Shown here in pieces: positions 63,997 through 64,000 of a DNA stretch of 64,000 nucleotides. The stretch comes from Zoogloeaceae bacterium (lineage in GTDB: Bacteria > Pseudomonadota > Gammaproteobacteria > Burkholderiales > Rhodocyclaceae), in NCBI GenBank assembly GCA_024235595.1, contig JACKMC010000006.1, positions 151,226 through 215,225 on the forward strand. The letters are read 5' to 3'. Each line of letters opens with the position of its first letter. The first letter of the stretch is position 1. The notes under the pieces are model-generated. The model saw only the letters and a program-made list of their open reading frames with translations, was not told the origin of the DNA and did not search any database. The position numbers and the translations under genes were made by a program.

Positions 63997-64000
63997 CTCG

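Larger units (their letters stand above)
62647..64000 (+). mobile_element. IS256-family insertion sequence (right end outside window)
   Basis: The left end has an IS256-style terminal sequence, GGGTGTGTCCCAGGAAGTGG followed by TGTAA, at 62647-62671. It encloses a complete Mutator-type transposase gene. The right inverted repeat and the target duplication are not in the window, which ends 4 bases after the transposase stop. Confidence 0.85.

Overview
The window is GC-rich, densely coding chromosomal DNA. It carries flhBA flagellar export genes, an RsuA-family pseudouridine synthase, GlnS, HrpA, a DUF3108 + RsmB-like pair, a TRAP transporter beside pxpBCA, and many two-component and cyclic-di-GMP proteins. 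This set and the codon use fit a motile, respiratory betaproteobacterium. The Rhodocyclales (Azoarcus/Thauera-like) are my best guess, inferred from gene style and not from a database search. No rRNA, tRNA or CRISPR array was seen. The only mobile element is an IS256-family insertion sequence at the right edge.

Layout. 1-7967 (+): DUF3108 protein (5' cut by the window), RsmB-like methyltransferase, FmdE-family protein, hemerythrin, PLD-like nuclease, MscS channel, fatty acid desaturase, RluE-like pseudouridine synthase, DUF192 protein. 7973-11225 (-): flhB-flhA. 11361-14859 (-): a four-gene overlapping signalling operon (small unknown protein, soluble histidine kinase, REC-HDOD, REC plus degenerate HD-GYP). 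15131-16234 (+): secreted 23-residue-repeat protein with a peptidoglycan-binding domain; then glnS (-).

18267-30525 (+) is the most striking region. Three paralogous TonB-dependent receptors and two YfiR-like periplasmic proteins are followed by a CHASE8 hybrid histidine kinase and a REC-PAS-GGDEF-EAL protein. Two sequences matching the flagellar sigma-28 promoter (TCAAGTTY-N11-GCCG) precede receptors 1 and 3. I read this as an outer-membrane-to-periplasm-to-kinase-to-c-di-GMP relay tied to the motility regulon.

30531-31753 (-): ECF sigma factor and zinc-finger anti-sigma-like protein. 31918-37062 (+): crcB, hrpA, OmpA-like lipoprotein. 37128-42548 (-): complete mnh/mrp Na+/H+ antiporter operon A-G, every junction a 4-base ATGA overlap. 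42746-45561 (+): atypical SDR and gamma-glutamyltransferase. 45636-48776 (-): winged-helix regulator and 5-oxoprolinase pxpBCA; divergent TRAP transporter 48931-51805 (+). Together these look like a pyroglutamate/gamma-glutamyl use module. 51933-55129: EI24 membrane protein, CinA-N/MoaB-like protein, a hypothetical protein, a YgjP-like metallopeptidase and glyoxalase I. 55134-59272 (-): REC-HD-GYP phosphodiesterase and a hybrid kinase with a degenerate relay. 59604-61778 (-): katG with tandem hairpins downstream. 61779-62646 has no supportable gene, then the IS256-family element runs to the window end.
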